Source of the DNA: Candidatus Doudnabacteria bacterium RIFCSPHIGHO2_02_FULL_42_25
GTDB taxonomy: Bacteria > Patescibacteria > Doudnabacteria > UBA920 > O2-02-FULL-48-8
Assembly (NCBI GenBank): GCA_001777665.1
Contig: MFEQ01000004.1
Location: 1-64,000 of the forward strand
Length of the DNA: 64,000 bases
Direction: 5' to 3'
The notes under the pieces are model-generated. The model had not been told where the DNA came from. It made no database searches and worked only from the letters and a program-made list of their open reading frames with translations. Of this stretch, positions 1-7,795 are shown one piece after another. How positions within the stretch are numbered: the first letter of the stretch is position 1; each line of letters opens with the position of its first letter. The position numbers and the translations under genes are program-made.

Positions 1-105
1 AAGAGAATTCACACAAAATTAAATGGACTAACTCCAGTCGAGAAGTTAGCCCAAAGTGTCATCATTGACTGTTAACTCTACATGGCTGTGTAATGCGAAT
101 TATCA

Positions 106-516
106 CTATTTTTGACCAATTCGTTCTATAAGGACCTCAAGGGATTTTCTAGTATTCTCTGTTAAATTTAATTCGAGGACTTTAGTAAGTGGGATCCAGT
201 CAAAATCCTCACCTTCATTTAAGACCATTTCGCTTTTTTTCAATTCACTCTCGATGACAAAAATATAGCTTTGTCTTTGAAATTTTTCGTTAAAATAGCT
301 CCGTAAGGGTTCTATCTTTCCAGGATCAATCTCTATACTCAACTCTTCTTTCAACTCCCGGACTAAACATTGTTCTGGTGTCTCATTATTTTCGCTTGAT
401 CCACCAAAAAAACTCCACAATCCAGGATTGAACTCTGCCTTCATATCGCGTTTTTGTAGCAAGACACTTTTGGTTTTTGGATTGTATAAAAACCCTCCCA
501 CAAAAAATCCATCCAT
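106..516 (-). CDS. NUDIX hydrolase
   Basis: A 136-residue NUDIX-fold hydrolase, expected to cleave a nucleoside diphosphate linked to another group. The NUDIX box is intact: a GG at about residues 38-39, then the spaced E, and RELKEEL supplying the REUXEE core that binds Mg2+. The length is normal for a single-domain member. The ATG start gives MDGFFVGGFL, which leads directly into the first beta strand. It is the last gene in a minus-strand run after the protease, nuclease and methyltransferase, but 93 bases separate it from the protease, so co-transcription is uncertain. The substrate cannot be read from sequence; housecleaning of oxidised or damaged nucleotides is the usual role. Confidence 0.85.
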   Translation of the reverse strand: MDGFFVGGFLYNPKTKSVLLQKRDMKAEFNPGLWSFFGGSSENNETPEQCLVRELKEELSIEIDPGKIEPLRSYFNEKFQRQSYIFVIESELKKSEMVLNEGEDFDWIPLTKVLELNLTENTRKSLEVLIERIGQK

Positions 517-609
517 TATTGTTATCTACTGCTAATTATTAAATGCCGTGGTATTAAACAAACGTCAACTTGGCAAAGCAAGCGGTTCGTGCTGTAATGT
601 GACTTAAAT

Positions 610-1377
610 TTATTTAAATAAATCAGTTAGTTCGTATACCATTCTCAATGATGTTGCATATGCAATACTCAAGGGTGTCCGTAGTGACCCTTTTTGCGTT
701 CTCCCTGTTTTATCATCAACGACATATGCTACATTATCAGCTCCCCAATTCATATTTCCATTAATTATACCAATGACTTTGTTACTATATTTACGAAAAA
801 GAGGAGCACCGCTGTTCCCTCCTAAACTTATACTATTAATTTGTATGTGTTGATATCTTTCTCCGACCACCTCTGTATTTGGAAAACTTGAAACAATCCC
901 TGTGTTAATTGCAAACGGAGTCTCCCTATTATCATAAGGAGGCGAAATAGGAAAACCGGCAAAAAATACATGATCATCATAATTAATTTCTGCGTTAAAA
1001 TCTAAATCAAAATATTTTATATCTTTTCCAAAATTTTCATCACTCAATTTTAGTAGAACAATATCAAATTTATGATTATGTTTCTTAAGTTTTAAACTAG
1101 CAGTAGTTTTATCCGGAAATTCTATTATTACACTTTTTACCGATTGCGCGAACCATTTGTCAAGTTTTTCATGTTCATTTAGACCAATTATTTGCTGATA
1201 CTCGCTAGTGTTTTTTAATTTCGAAAACCCTTGTCCAAAAGCCACATGAAAACAAGTTAAAAAATGGCCTTTATCATTAATAAAAAATCCGGAGCCAGTA
1301 CTCCATCCATTATTAGTATAATTTATTGTTACTCGAAGTATTCTATCTTTTTTAAACGGGACATTGTTGCTAAACAT
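610..1377 (-). CDS. Trypsin-like serine protease (S1 fold), no signal peptide
   Basis: A 255-residue chymotrypsin/trypsin-fold protease. The catalytic triad is visible: His in TCFHVAFG (about residue 40), Asp in HKFDIVLLKL (about 105) and Ser in LGGNSGAPLF (about 190), after a GSGFFI strand typical of DegP/glutamyl-endopeptidase-like enzymes. There is no PDZ domain, signal peptide or membrane segment, so it is predicted to act in the cytoplasm. It starts 18 bases after the DUF262-HNH gene, suggesting one transcript. Cytoplasmic trypsin-like proteases occur as effectors in several anti-phage systems, which makes this position worth noting; a quality-control role is the plain alternative. Confidence 0.8.
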   Translation of the reverse strand: MFSNNVPFKKDRILRVTINYTNNGWSTGSGFFINDKGHFLTCFHVAFGQGFSKLKNTSEYQQIIGLNEHEKLDKWFAQSVKSVIIEFPDKTTASLKLKKHNHKFDIVLLKLSDENFGKDIKYFDLDFNAEINYDDHVFFAGFPISPPYDNRETPFAINTGIVSSFPNTEVVGERYQHIQINSISLGGNSGAPLFRKYSNKVIGIINGNMNWGADNVAYVVDDKTGRTQKGSLRTPLSIAYATSLRMVYELTDLFK

Positions 1378-1395
1378 ATATATAAGGCAATAATA

Positions 1396-2487
1396 TTATT
1401 TTCCGGATTTAGTTCGATTGTCTAATTTACATAACATCTGGCAGTTTTGTGCAATTGTCTTACCACCTTCGTGCCAAGGAGTGATATGATCCGCTTCCAT
1501 TTCTTCGATATCATAATGCTTCTTGCATTTTGGACAAATTTCATCTTGCCGCTCATAAGCCTCGCGCTTCATTTTGTCAGTAAAGGCCCGGATATTAAGA
1601 TATTTTTCTTGTCTTGTAAGCACGTAGGGATATATGCCGGATTTTTTCGTCACATCTTCATCTTGCATGAGATTCTTGATTTCAACTTCTAGCTTTTTTG
1701 GATCAAGTTTCTTATCTTTGAATTCATTATACAACTCGCCCCAATTCACCACCGCCATCTCGTTTCGATAATTCGGAAACGTTTTTCGCACCCACGCAAC
1801 CACGTCTTGAAAATATCCCCACAGTTCGTCAGCATTTTTATCTTTCTGATGATTCGCCATATAATCCGCGATCTCGCCGTTGTTTATCCACGAAAGTGCT
1901 GTTTCCAAATACTCCTGTCGAATTGGCGTGCCGTTTACTAATTTTCCACCATCATTTGCCAAGCGATATGCTACGCAATTTGATTTACTAAATTTCATTT
2001 TTGCGTCGCTTAACCATGGACCAGTGTAAACAGCATTACGGATTTCCTGATCATTCACCTTCTCGCCATAAGTATTAATAATAGTGAACCAGTCTATTCG
2101 CTCCTTATCAGTCCCTTCGCAAAAATAAACCATAAGTTCGTAATCCAAAATCTCGTCCTGTTCCTCTTTGGTTAAATTATGGAAAAAACGATCGTTCAGA
2201 GAAAAATCACCCGTAACATATTGTCCGATACTAATGGTGCGCTGTTGACCATCTAACACTTCATATCCGCCGTCGTCCCTAATCATCCAGTACATCACAT
2301 TTAGCGGGAAGCCGCTTTTGATAGTTTCGATCACTGCTTTGCTTTGTTCTGGCTTGTATACAAACTCACGCTGATATTTGGGCCGAATATCCAATTTGCC
2401 ACCATAAGCAACCACGCCTTCTTCAGCGCTATCTTTATAACCCTTAACTATTTCACGAATTGCAATTTTATGCGGTTCAATTTTCAT
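1396..2487 (-). CDS. DUF262 domain protein with C-terminal HNH endonuclease
   Basis: A 363-residue fusion. The N-terminal half is a DUF262/ParB-like (GmrS-type) NTPase domain, with the PKYQREFVY motif near residue 37 and the hallmark DGQQRT near residue 80. The C-terminus is an HNH nuclease: a zinc-ribbon CPKCKKHY, then EADHITPWHEGG, then NCQMLC. Related proteins are GmrSD type IV restriction enzymes and BrxU, which cut modified DNA; the standalone DUF262-HNH form often travels with methyltransferases. It lies 35 bases after the EcoRI-type methyltransferase. Whether the pair is a conventional restriction-modification system or the nuclease targets modified DNA is not decided by the sequence. 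Confidence 0.85.
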   Translation of the reverse strand: MKIEPHKIAIREIVKGYKDSAEEGVVAYGGKLDIRPKYQREFVYKPEQSKAVIETIKSGFPLNVMYWMIRDDGGYEVLDGQQRTISIGQYVTGDFSLNDRFFHNLTKEEQDEILDYELMVYFCEGTDKERIDWFTIINTYGEKVNDQEIRNAVYTGPWLSDAKMKFSKSNCVAYRLANDGGKLVNGTPIRQEYLETALSWINNGEIADYMANHQKDKNADELWGYFQDVVAWVRKTFPNYRNEMAVVNWGELYNEFKDKKLDPKKLEVEIKNLMQDEDVTKKSGIYPYVLTRQEKYLNIRAFTDKMKREAYERQDEICPKCKKHYDIEEMEADHITPWHEGGKTIAQNCQMLCKLDNRTKSGK

Positions 2488-2522
2488 ACTAATTTTCTTA
2501 ATATTTAAATGTAACTATTTTT

Positions 2523-3629
2523 TCACTTCTTATTTTTTATGATGATTCTCATATAAATAAACCTGAATCGATTTCCTTCTTTAACTATAGGACTACCATT
2601 TAAATCATTAAAATTATCACCGTCTTCTTTGGTATAGATCTTTATCTTTAAATTATACGGATCATTTCTATGCGTTAATCCAATTATCTCAAACTGTTCG
2701 GGGCTATATTTATTCAAAAAAGTGATCGGCACACCTATTGCGCCATAATAATCCGTAGGGATATCGGAAACTTTCGAAACCTCTATTGCATCGTAATTAT
2801 CGTATTTTGGAAATTCTTCTGAGGTGTATTTTTTATAAAGATCAAGCTTTTCATGTCGTTTCTCCGTATCAAGGTTTGTGTACCAATTGACAGCTGGGAC
2901 TTTTACATATCCATCATTTGGATTATATCCTTTCCCTTTAACAAACTGCTTGTTGGCTTCAAGGTTGTTGTTATAAGGTGTCTTATATACCATTGACATA
3001 TTAAAACCGTAACCAGACCACAATTTATTTTGTTTTATTAATCCGAAAACATCTTTATACGTAATAGCGTTCATGTTCCCTAAAATCAAAAACTTTTTAT
3101 CGTGTTCAACAAGCTGAGCTAGGTATTCACGAAAAAGAGAAAATGGTGGATTAGTGACGACGATGTCGGCTTCTTTGAGTAGTTCGATACATTCAGCGCT
3201 TCGGAAATCACCAGAGCCTTTTAGCGGAGTGGCAACATTAGCATCGTTTTTAAGCAACCATTCTACATCAGATAAACCAACGGAACCGTCGGCGTCTGCA
3301 TCTGGGACTTTATTTATTTCTATCTTTAATGGCTGTTTGCCTTTTGATCCAGCCACTTGGAGCAACGGCAACTGACCGCCAACAATTGGCGAACCGCTAT
3401 AACTCGTGGTAATGAGCTTCTTGAGCTTTAATTCGTTGAATTTAGAAGCGAAATATTTAAAAAAATTGCTTTCAAATGGATCATCGCAATTACAATATAC
3501 AACTTTGCCGCGAAATTGATCTTTGTAGTGCTTCAGCTCTTTTTCAATATCAACTAACTGAGTATAAAACTCATCTTTTTTGGCCTGGCTTGCCTTATGT
3601 AAATTTTTATTTGATGATTTTTTTTCCAT
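2523..3629 (-). CDS. EcoRI-type adenine-specific DNA methyltransferase
   Basis: A 368-residue protein of the adenine-specific methyltransferase EcoRI family. The family-typical opening is present: KDEFYTQLVDIEKEL, then VVYCNCDDPFESNFFKYF. The catalytic motif IV is NPPF in VVTNPPFSLFREY (about residue 160). The expected product is N6-methyladenine using S-adenosylmethionine. The gene starts 9 bases after the secA stop and is followed by the DUF262-HNH gene. No separate EcoRI-like restriction gene is present, so the DUF262-HNH protein is the natural candidate partner. The target sequence cannot be predicted. Confidence 0.85.
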   Translation of the reverse strand: MEKKSSNKNLHKASQAKKDEFYTQLVDIEKELKHYKDQFRGKVVYCNCDDPFESNFFKYFASKFNELKLKKLITTSYSGSPIVGGQLPLLQVAGSKGKQPLKIEINKVPDADADGSVGLSDVEWLLKNDANVATPLKGSGDFRSAECIELLKEADIVVTNPPFSLFREYLAQLVEHDKKFLILGNMNAITYKDVFGLIKQNKLWSGYGFNMSMVYKTPYNNNLEANKQFVKGKGYNPNDGYVKVPAVNWYTNLDTEKRHEKLDLYKKYTSEEFPKYDNYDAIEVSKVSDIPTDYYGAIGVPITFLNKYSPEQFEIIGLTHRNDPYNLKIKIYTKEDGDNFNDLNGSPIVKEGNRFRFIYMRIIIKNKK

Positions 3630-3638
3630 AAATGCAAA

Positions 3639-6257
3639 TCAAACACCACCTTGCTTCTTGACAAGATTATTTTTATGCTCTTCAGTATTCAATAGCCCGC
3701 ATTTCTTCCATTTTTTACCACTACCGCAGGGGCAGGGGTCGTTGCGGCCGATTTCTGATCCTTGATCATTGTTACGTGTTACGGGGCTTACAGGCTGAGG
3801 AGTGACGTCGACTCGGAAAATTGTGTACGCGACTTGTCGATTTATTTCATCGAGTAATCTGCCAAATATTTCAAACCCTTCGTTTTTGAATTCGTGTAGT
3901 GGATCGCGTTGGCCGTATCCTCGGAGTCTCACTGAATCACGTAAATGCTCCATGGTGTCCAGATGTTCTTGCCAGAGGACATCGATGGCTCTGAGATAAA
4001 CCACTCGCTCTAACTGACGCATCACTGGTGCTCCTAGTTTTTGCTCTTTCTTCTCGTACTCTCGCATCGCGAGATTGACGAAGTGTTGAGTCAGAACTTC
4101 CTGATCCAGGGATTTATTTTCATCCACATCGTGTTGCAGTGGGACTATGGTTCCGATTTCATGAAAAATCTTGTGGGAATCAACTTGTTCTTGGGCTAAA
4201 CCAAAGTTTACTATGTTCGTAATTTCTTTTACTAACATATCTTTAATTTGAGCACTTAGATCGGTTTGGGGATCGAGAGATTGTTTACGCTTACCATAAA
4301 TAACCGTGCGCTGTTTATTCATGACATCGTCATATTCCAACACATGTTTTCTCATGTCGAAGTTTAACCCTTCAATCTTTTTCTGCGCTGATTCGATGGA
4401 TTTGGAAATTAACGCAGCTTCAATTGGTTGATCTTCAGGAATACCCAAAGTCTCCATCATCTTCCCTACCCGATCTCCGCCGAACAATCTCATCAGATCA
4501 TCTTCGAGGGACAAGAAAAATTGCGAAGAACCAGGATCGCCCTGTCGGCCAGAACGTCCTCGCAACTGATTGTCGATACGTCTGGATTCATGACGTTCAG
4601 TTCCGATAACTGCAAGACCTCCTAATTCTTTCACACGAGCTTGTTCCTCCGGATCTGCCGGGTTTCCACCCAAAATAATGTCGACTCCTCGACCTGCAAT
4701 GTTTGTAGCTAGGGTTACTGACCCCAAACGCCCTGCTTGAGCGATTATATGGGCTTCACGCTCGTTATTCTTCGCATTTAGGAGCTCATGAGGCACTCCG
4801 GCTTGCTTGAGCAATTGCGACAATAATTCGTTCTTTTCGATAGATATAGTACCAATCAGAATAGGTCGCCCAGTTGAGTGGATTTCCTTAATGGCGCGAA
4901 CTAGGGCCGTGAATTTTCCTTTTACGTTTTTGTAAACTTGATCCGGCAAATCTTTTCTGATCATCGGTCGGTGTGTCGGGATCAATACTACTTCGAGGTT
5001 ATAAATTTTATGAAATTCTTCGGCTTCGGTTTCAGCAGTACCAGTCATACCGGCCAATTTTTTGTACAAACGGAAATAGTTCTGGAAAGTGATGGTAGCG
5101 AGAGTTTTACTTTCTTGCTGAACTTTCACACCTTCTTTGGCTTCGATGGCTTGGTGCAAGCCTTCAGAATATCGACGGCCAAACATCAGACGCCCGGTAA
5201 ATTCATCGACTATAACTACTTCCCCTTCTCGAACGACGTAATTGATGTCTTTTTTAAATAAAGTTTTGGCACGGAGTGCGGCATCAGCTTGATGTCGAAG
5301 TTTAGGATCATTATAAATCGCATCACCGTACTTTTTTTCTAATTTCACATTGCCTTTTTCAGAGAAAGCGACCTGCTTTTTCTTTTCATCTACAACGTAA
5401 TCATCAGGGCTAAGTGAAGTAATGACTTTTGCAAACTCAGAATACATATCTGTCGAATCAGTATCAGGGGCGGAAATGATGAGCGGGGTTCTAGCTTCAT
5501 CAATCAAAATCGAGTCGACTTCGTCTACGATAGCATAGTGCAAATCTCGTTGTGACATTTGATTCGGATCCCAGACCATGTTGTCGCGCAAATAATCAAA
5601 CCCATATTCGTTATTTGTGCCATAAGTGATATCAGAAGCATATGCTTGTCTTCGTGGCACTGGGCGCATATGTTTGACGTCCAGGACCAATCCTTGCACT
5701 CCGGCTTCAATCTGTTTGATTTCTTCTTCTTCTGGTTTGAAAGTCGGGTCATAGATAAACGACTGCTCGTGTTGGATCGAAGCAACTGACATTCCCAAGT
5801 AGTGATAAATCTGGCCCATCCAAGAAGCCTGCCATCTGGAGAGATAATCGTTAACTGTGACCAGATGCACTCCTCGGCCAGTTAGAGCGTTAAGGTATAG
5901 CGGAAGTGTAGCAACCAAAGTTTTTCCTTCTCCAGTTCTCATTTCAGCGATAGCGCCAGTGTGAAGCACCATGCCACCGATTAGCTGCACATCATAGTGG
6001 CGCTGACCAATGGTTCGTTTTGATGCTTCTCTCACCGCTGCAAAAGCTTGAGGTAATAATTCTTCCAATTTGGCTTTTTGCTGATCTAAATCCAAACTCG
6101 CCAACTGTGCTTTCCATTTAACAGTTAGTGCTTTGAGATCGTCTTGTGATTTGGATTCAAATTCTTTTTCCAGGGAGTTGATTTCATCAACTTTTTTCTG
6201 GAGTCGTTTGACTACAGCCTGGTTCGAATCTGAAAATAAATTACTAAAAAATGCCAT
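3639..6257 (-). CDS. secA: Preprotein translocase ATPase SecA
   Basis: An 872-residue SecA, the ATPase motor that pushes secretory proteins through SecYEG. Walker A is MRTGEGKTLVA (about residue 107). The DEAD-type box, the GTNNEYGFDYLRDN signature, GTERHESRRIDNQLRGRSGRQGDPG helicase motifs and the C-terminal SEC-C zinc motif CPCGSGKKWKKCG are all seen. Full length for the family. The last zinc position is followed by G rather than the more usual H. The linker before SEC-C contains PVTRNN, encoded by the TAACACG word array also found at the ends of rplM and rpoA. It clients the many signal-peptide proteins in this window. Confidence 0.97.
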   Translation of the reverse strand: MAFFSNLFSDSNQAVVKRLQKKVDEINSLEKEFESKSQDDLKALTVKWKAQLASLDLDQQKAKLEELLPQAFAAVREASKRTIGQRHYDVQLIGGMVLHTGAIAEMRTGEGKTLVATLPLYLNALTGRGVHLVTVNDYLSRWQASWMGQIYHYLGMSVASIQHEQSFIYDPTFKPEEEEIKQIEAGVQGLVLDVKHMRPVPRRQAYASDITYGTNNEYGFDYLRDNMVWDPNQMSQRDLHYAIVDEVDSILIDEARTPLIISAPDTDSTDMYSEFAKVITSLSPDDYVVDEKKKQVAFSEKGNVKLEKKYGDAIYNDPKLRHQADAALRAKTLFKKDINYVVREGEVVIVDEFTGRLMFGRRYSEGLHQAIEAKEGVKVQQESKTLATITFQNYFRLYKKLAGMTGTAETEAEEFHKIYNLEVVLIPTHRPMIRKDLPDQVYKNVKGKFTALVRAIKEIHSTGRPILIGTISIEKNELLSQLLKQAGVPHELLNAKNNEREAHIIAQAGRLGSVTLATNIAGRGVDIILGGNPADPEEQARVKELGGLAVIGTERHESRRIDNQLRGRSGRQGDPGSSQFFLSLEDDLMRLFGGDRVGKMMETLGIPEDQPIEAALISKSIESAQKKIEGLNFDMRKHVLEYDDVMNKQRTVIYGKRKQSLDPQTDLSAQIKDMLVKEITNIVNFGLAQEQVDSHKIFHEIGTIVPLQHDVDENKSLDQEVLTQHFVNLAMREYEKKEQKLGAPVMRQLERVVYLRAIDVLWQEHLDTMEHLRDSVRLRGYGQRDPLHEFKNEGFEIFGRLLDEINRQVAYTIFRVDVTPQPVSPVTRNNDQGSEIGRNDPCPCGSGKKWKKCGLLNTEEHKNNLVKKQGGV
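3770..3786. repeat. TAACACG word array inside secA
   Basis: On the minus strand this reads CCCGTAACACGTAACA and encodes PVTRN in the flexible linker between the SecA body and its zinc domain. The same word array lies at the rplM 3' end (21547-21576) and the rpoA 3' end (22329-22359). The array has therefore been tolerated inside a coding region, in frame. Confidence 0.6.
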
Positions 6258-6264
6258 ATAATCC

Positions 6265-6735
6265 GGCTACGAACTTACGAATAAATACGAAAGTACGAAA
6301 ATTAGTTAATATTTAATATTCTACGAAATTTCACACCCTCTCTTGTAAAATTTGCTAAGATACCAAGCTTCAAATCGTTTGCTTTAAGATATGCCACCAC
6401 TTGCTCGATATTTTTCTTTGAAAAGGGCTTATCTTTCTTAATTTCAATTGCTATCTTGGATTCGACAACAAAATCTATATAATATCTACCGATTGATTCA
6501 CCTTTGTACGTTAATGGAACAAATGCTTGTTCTTGAAACTTTATTTTTCTTTTGGCAAATTCTAAAGCCACCGACTTTTGATAATATTTCTCTTGGTAGC
6601 CACTCCCTAGTTCTCTGAACACTTCGATCAAAACTCCGACGATCGCATAACTTAGCTCTGGATACACAAGATCTTGTCTACGAAGACCCGTCTGCATTTT
6701 TTCGTATTTTCGTAATATTTAGTACTTTCGTAGCC
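6265..6735 (-). mobile_element. Inverted-repeat cassette carrying a GxxExxY gene
   Basis: The GxxExxY gene sits between two inverted arms of about 37 bases. The left arm (6265-6301) and the reverse complement of the right arm (6698-6735) both begin GGCTACGAA and consist of four TACGAA-like words with matching spacing, ending TACGAAAA; about three quarters of positions agree. A gene-free copy with the same four-word arms lies at 51419-51499. The cassette separates secA from the next islet. This is the arrangement expected of a mobile or repeat-propagated unit, but no target duplication was identified. Confidence 0.6.
6302..6697 (-). CDS. GxxExxY family protein (PD-(D/E)XK nuclease-like)
   Basis: A 131-residue protein of the GxxExxY family, related to PD-(D/E)XK nuclease folds. 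The name motif is GSGYQEKYY (about residues 31-39), with Y-x-x-D-x-x-V and IEIKK forming the candidate catalytic D...E-x-K core (IDFVV about 75, AIEIKK about 83). The molecular function of the family is unknown. Start and stop both lie within a few bases of the flanking TACGAA arms, so gene and repeats form one unit. The family is often multicopy, and similar proteins tend to be bounded by repeats, consistent with a mobile or repeat-maintaining role; that part is inference. Confidence 0.8.
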   Translation of the reverse strand: MQTGLRRQDLVYPELSYAIVGVLIEVFRELGSGYQEKYYQKSVALEFAKRKIKFQEQAFVPLTYKGESIGRYYIDFVVESKIAIEIKKDKPFSKKNIEQVVAYLKANDLKLGILANFTREGVKFRRILNIN

Positions 6736-6759
6736 GTCCTATTATACAAAAACCCGGGC

Positions 6760-6793
6760 AAAAAGAAAAGGCCGAACTTCTGTGCGTCCGACC
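6760..6793 (-). terminator. Rho-independent terminator of the 66-residue islet gene
   Basis: On the minus strand GGTCGGAC pairs with GTTCGGCC (two G-U pairs) around an 8-base loop and is followed by TTTTCTTTTT. It lies 25 bases after the stop of the islet gene. Confidence 0.75.
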
Positions 6794-6817
6794 ACGTGAT
6801 TGCCTTCCACGGACCGA

Positions 6818-7018
6818 TCATCCTTCGAGGAGTTCCAGCTTCTGGTTAGCATCCGTGAGCTTTTGCTGGAGATCACCAGCAAACCTCCGAAGAGAACCAG
6901 CGACCAGGGCCATGTCAGGGATTTCCTTGTTGATCTCGTTGTACGCCACTATCAAGCCATTGTCGGCAAGATAGCGTGAGAGCTCGACTCTCTTGTTTTC
7001 GGTAAGCTTTTCGCTCAT
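6818..7018 (-). CDS. Small hypothetical protein (66 residues), G+C-rich islet
   Basis: A 66-residue soluble protein beginning MSEKLTENKRVELSRYL and ending in a heptad-like coiled-coil stretch, LQQKLTDANQKLELLEG. The start is set by AGGAGGAT immediately before the ATG and by a consensus promoter 20 bases further upstream. A TTG 48 bases upstream would extend the frame but lies in the -35 box, so it is not the start. The unit is self-contained (promoter, strong ribosome site, terminator) and richer in G+C than its neighbours. No family was recognised; a small DNA- or partner-binding helical protein is possible but unsupported. Confidence 0.7.
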   Translation of the reverse strand: MSEKLTENKRVELSRYLADNGLIVAYNEINKEIPDMALVAGSLRRFAGDLQQKLTDANQKLELLEG

Positions 7019-7037
7019 ATCCTCCTCCACGAGGATC

Positions 7038-7066
7038 AATATATGCTGTCTCTGACTTATTGTCAA
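7038..7066 (-). promoter_or_regulatory. Sigma-70 promoter of the 66-residue islet gene
   Basis: TTGACA (7061-7066) and TATATT (7038-7043), separated by exactly 17 bases on the minus strand, 19 bases upstream of the ATG. It is near consensus. Confidence 0.8.
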
Positions 7067-7097
7067 TCTAACTGATTAAATATACAAACGGCAATTT

Positions 7098-7123
7098 GCT
7101 ACCATACTTGGTAGTATAGTAAC
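7098..7123. repeat. Palindrome copy 1 (GCTACCATACT family)
   Basis: GCTACCATACT, loop TGGT, then AGTATAGTAAC. Copy 2 at 42824-42849 has a perfect 11-base stem; here two stem positions are altered. Both copies are flanked by ATTTG/GGC-like bases and both border a G+C-rich islet. It may be an operator or a dispersed palindrome. Confidence 0.6.
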
Positions 7124-7203
7124 ATTTGCCCAGATGATTATTAGTCAAAATGAAAAGGCCACTATAGACCCTTTCGGGCTTATTGTCAATTCTAAACTAA
7201 AGT

Positions 7204-7794
7204 TTATTTCTGATCTTCGGGTGGACTTAAATCTACTTCTAAATAATCGTGAGGTTCGTTCCCCATCCATCTTTCCACTACTCGCAAACGTTTCGCGCCA
7301 TGCATTCGTTGCATCAACTTACCGACCAACTCATCAGCTCGAGTATGCATAGTAATTGCTTTTAATCCCTGTTCTTTTGCTTTTTCAACTGTTGCTTGAA
7401 ATATCTTCCCGAAATTTCCACTAGCTCTAGCCTCTTCTAAAATTGCAGCATCATATACATAAAGTTTATCTTTTTCGTTCTGAAAATCAGCATCTTGACC
7501 ATATTCAGGGTCATCTTCTATAAAATCCTCATAGAATTCCGAGTTGGGTGCTGAAGCCATAAATCCGACCACTGTTCCTTCAGCATTCTTTAAAACAACG
7601 TTTATTGAGCCTGATTTCTCTAAACTAGTTTTTAAGTCTTCTTCATCCAACCGAAAATCCTCAGGAAAAACTTGAGTTTCCACGGCATATATTTCTTGAA
7701 AAATTTTTTCATCCAAATGCTCCAAAACCTCGACCCGATATTCTGGTCGTGTTTCTGAAGGAGGTAACGGTGGACGGCGGTCAGGATTCACCAT
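7204..7794 (-). CDS. GNAT-family N-acetyltransferase
   Basis: A 196-residue protein with the GNAT fold. A central GTVVGFMAS strand (beta 4) is followed by KLYVYDAAILEEARASGNFGKIFQATVEKAKEQG, which carries the acetyl-CoA pyrophosphate-loop region (R/Q-x-x-G-x-G/A, here ARASGNFGK). The acceptor is unknown. It begins 1 base after the stop of the ATP-grasp gene, so the two are almost certainly co-transcribed. A pairing of amino-acid acetyltransferase and ATP-grasp ligase could suggest small-molecule or peptide modification, but there is no direct evidence. Confidence 0.75.
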   Translation of the reverse strand: MVNPDRRPPLPPSETRPEYRVEVLEHLDEKIFQEIYAVETQVFPEDFRLDEEDLKTSLEKSGSINVVLKNAEGTVVGFMASAPNSEFYEDFIEDDPEYGQDADFQNEKDKLYVYDAAILEEARASGNFGKIFQATVEKAKEQGLKAITMHTRADELVGKLMQRMHGAKRLRVVERWMGNEPHDYLEVDLSPPEDQK

Positions 7795-7795
7795 A

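Noticed and set aside
6215..6240. GGTTCGAATC resembling a tRNA T-arm
   Set aside because: It lies inside the secA coding sequence and has no matching acceptor, D or anticodon arms.
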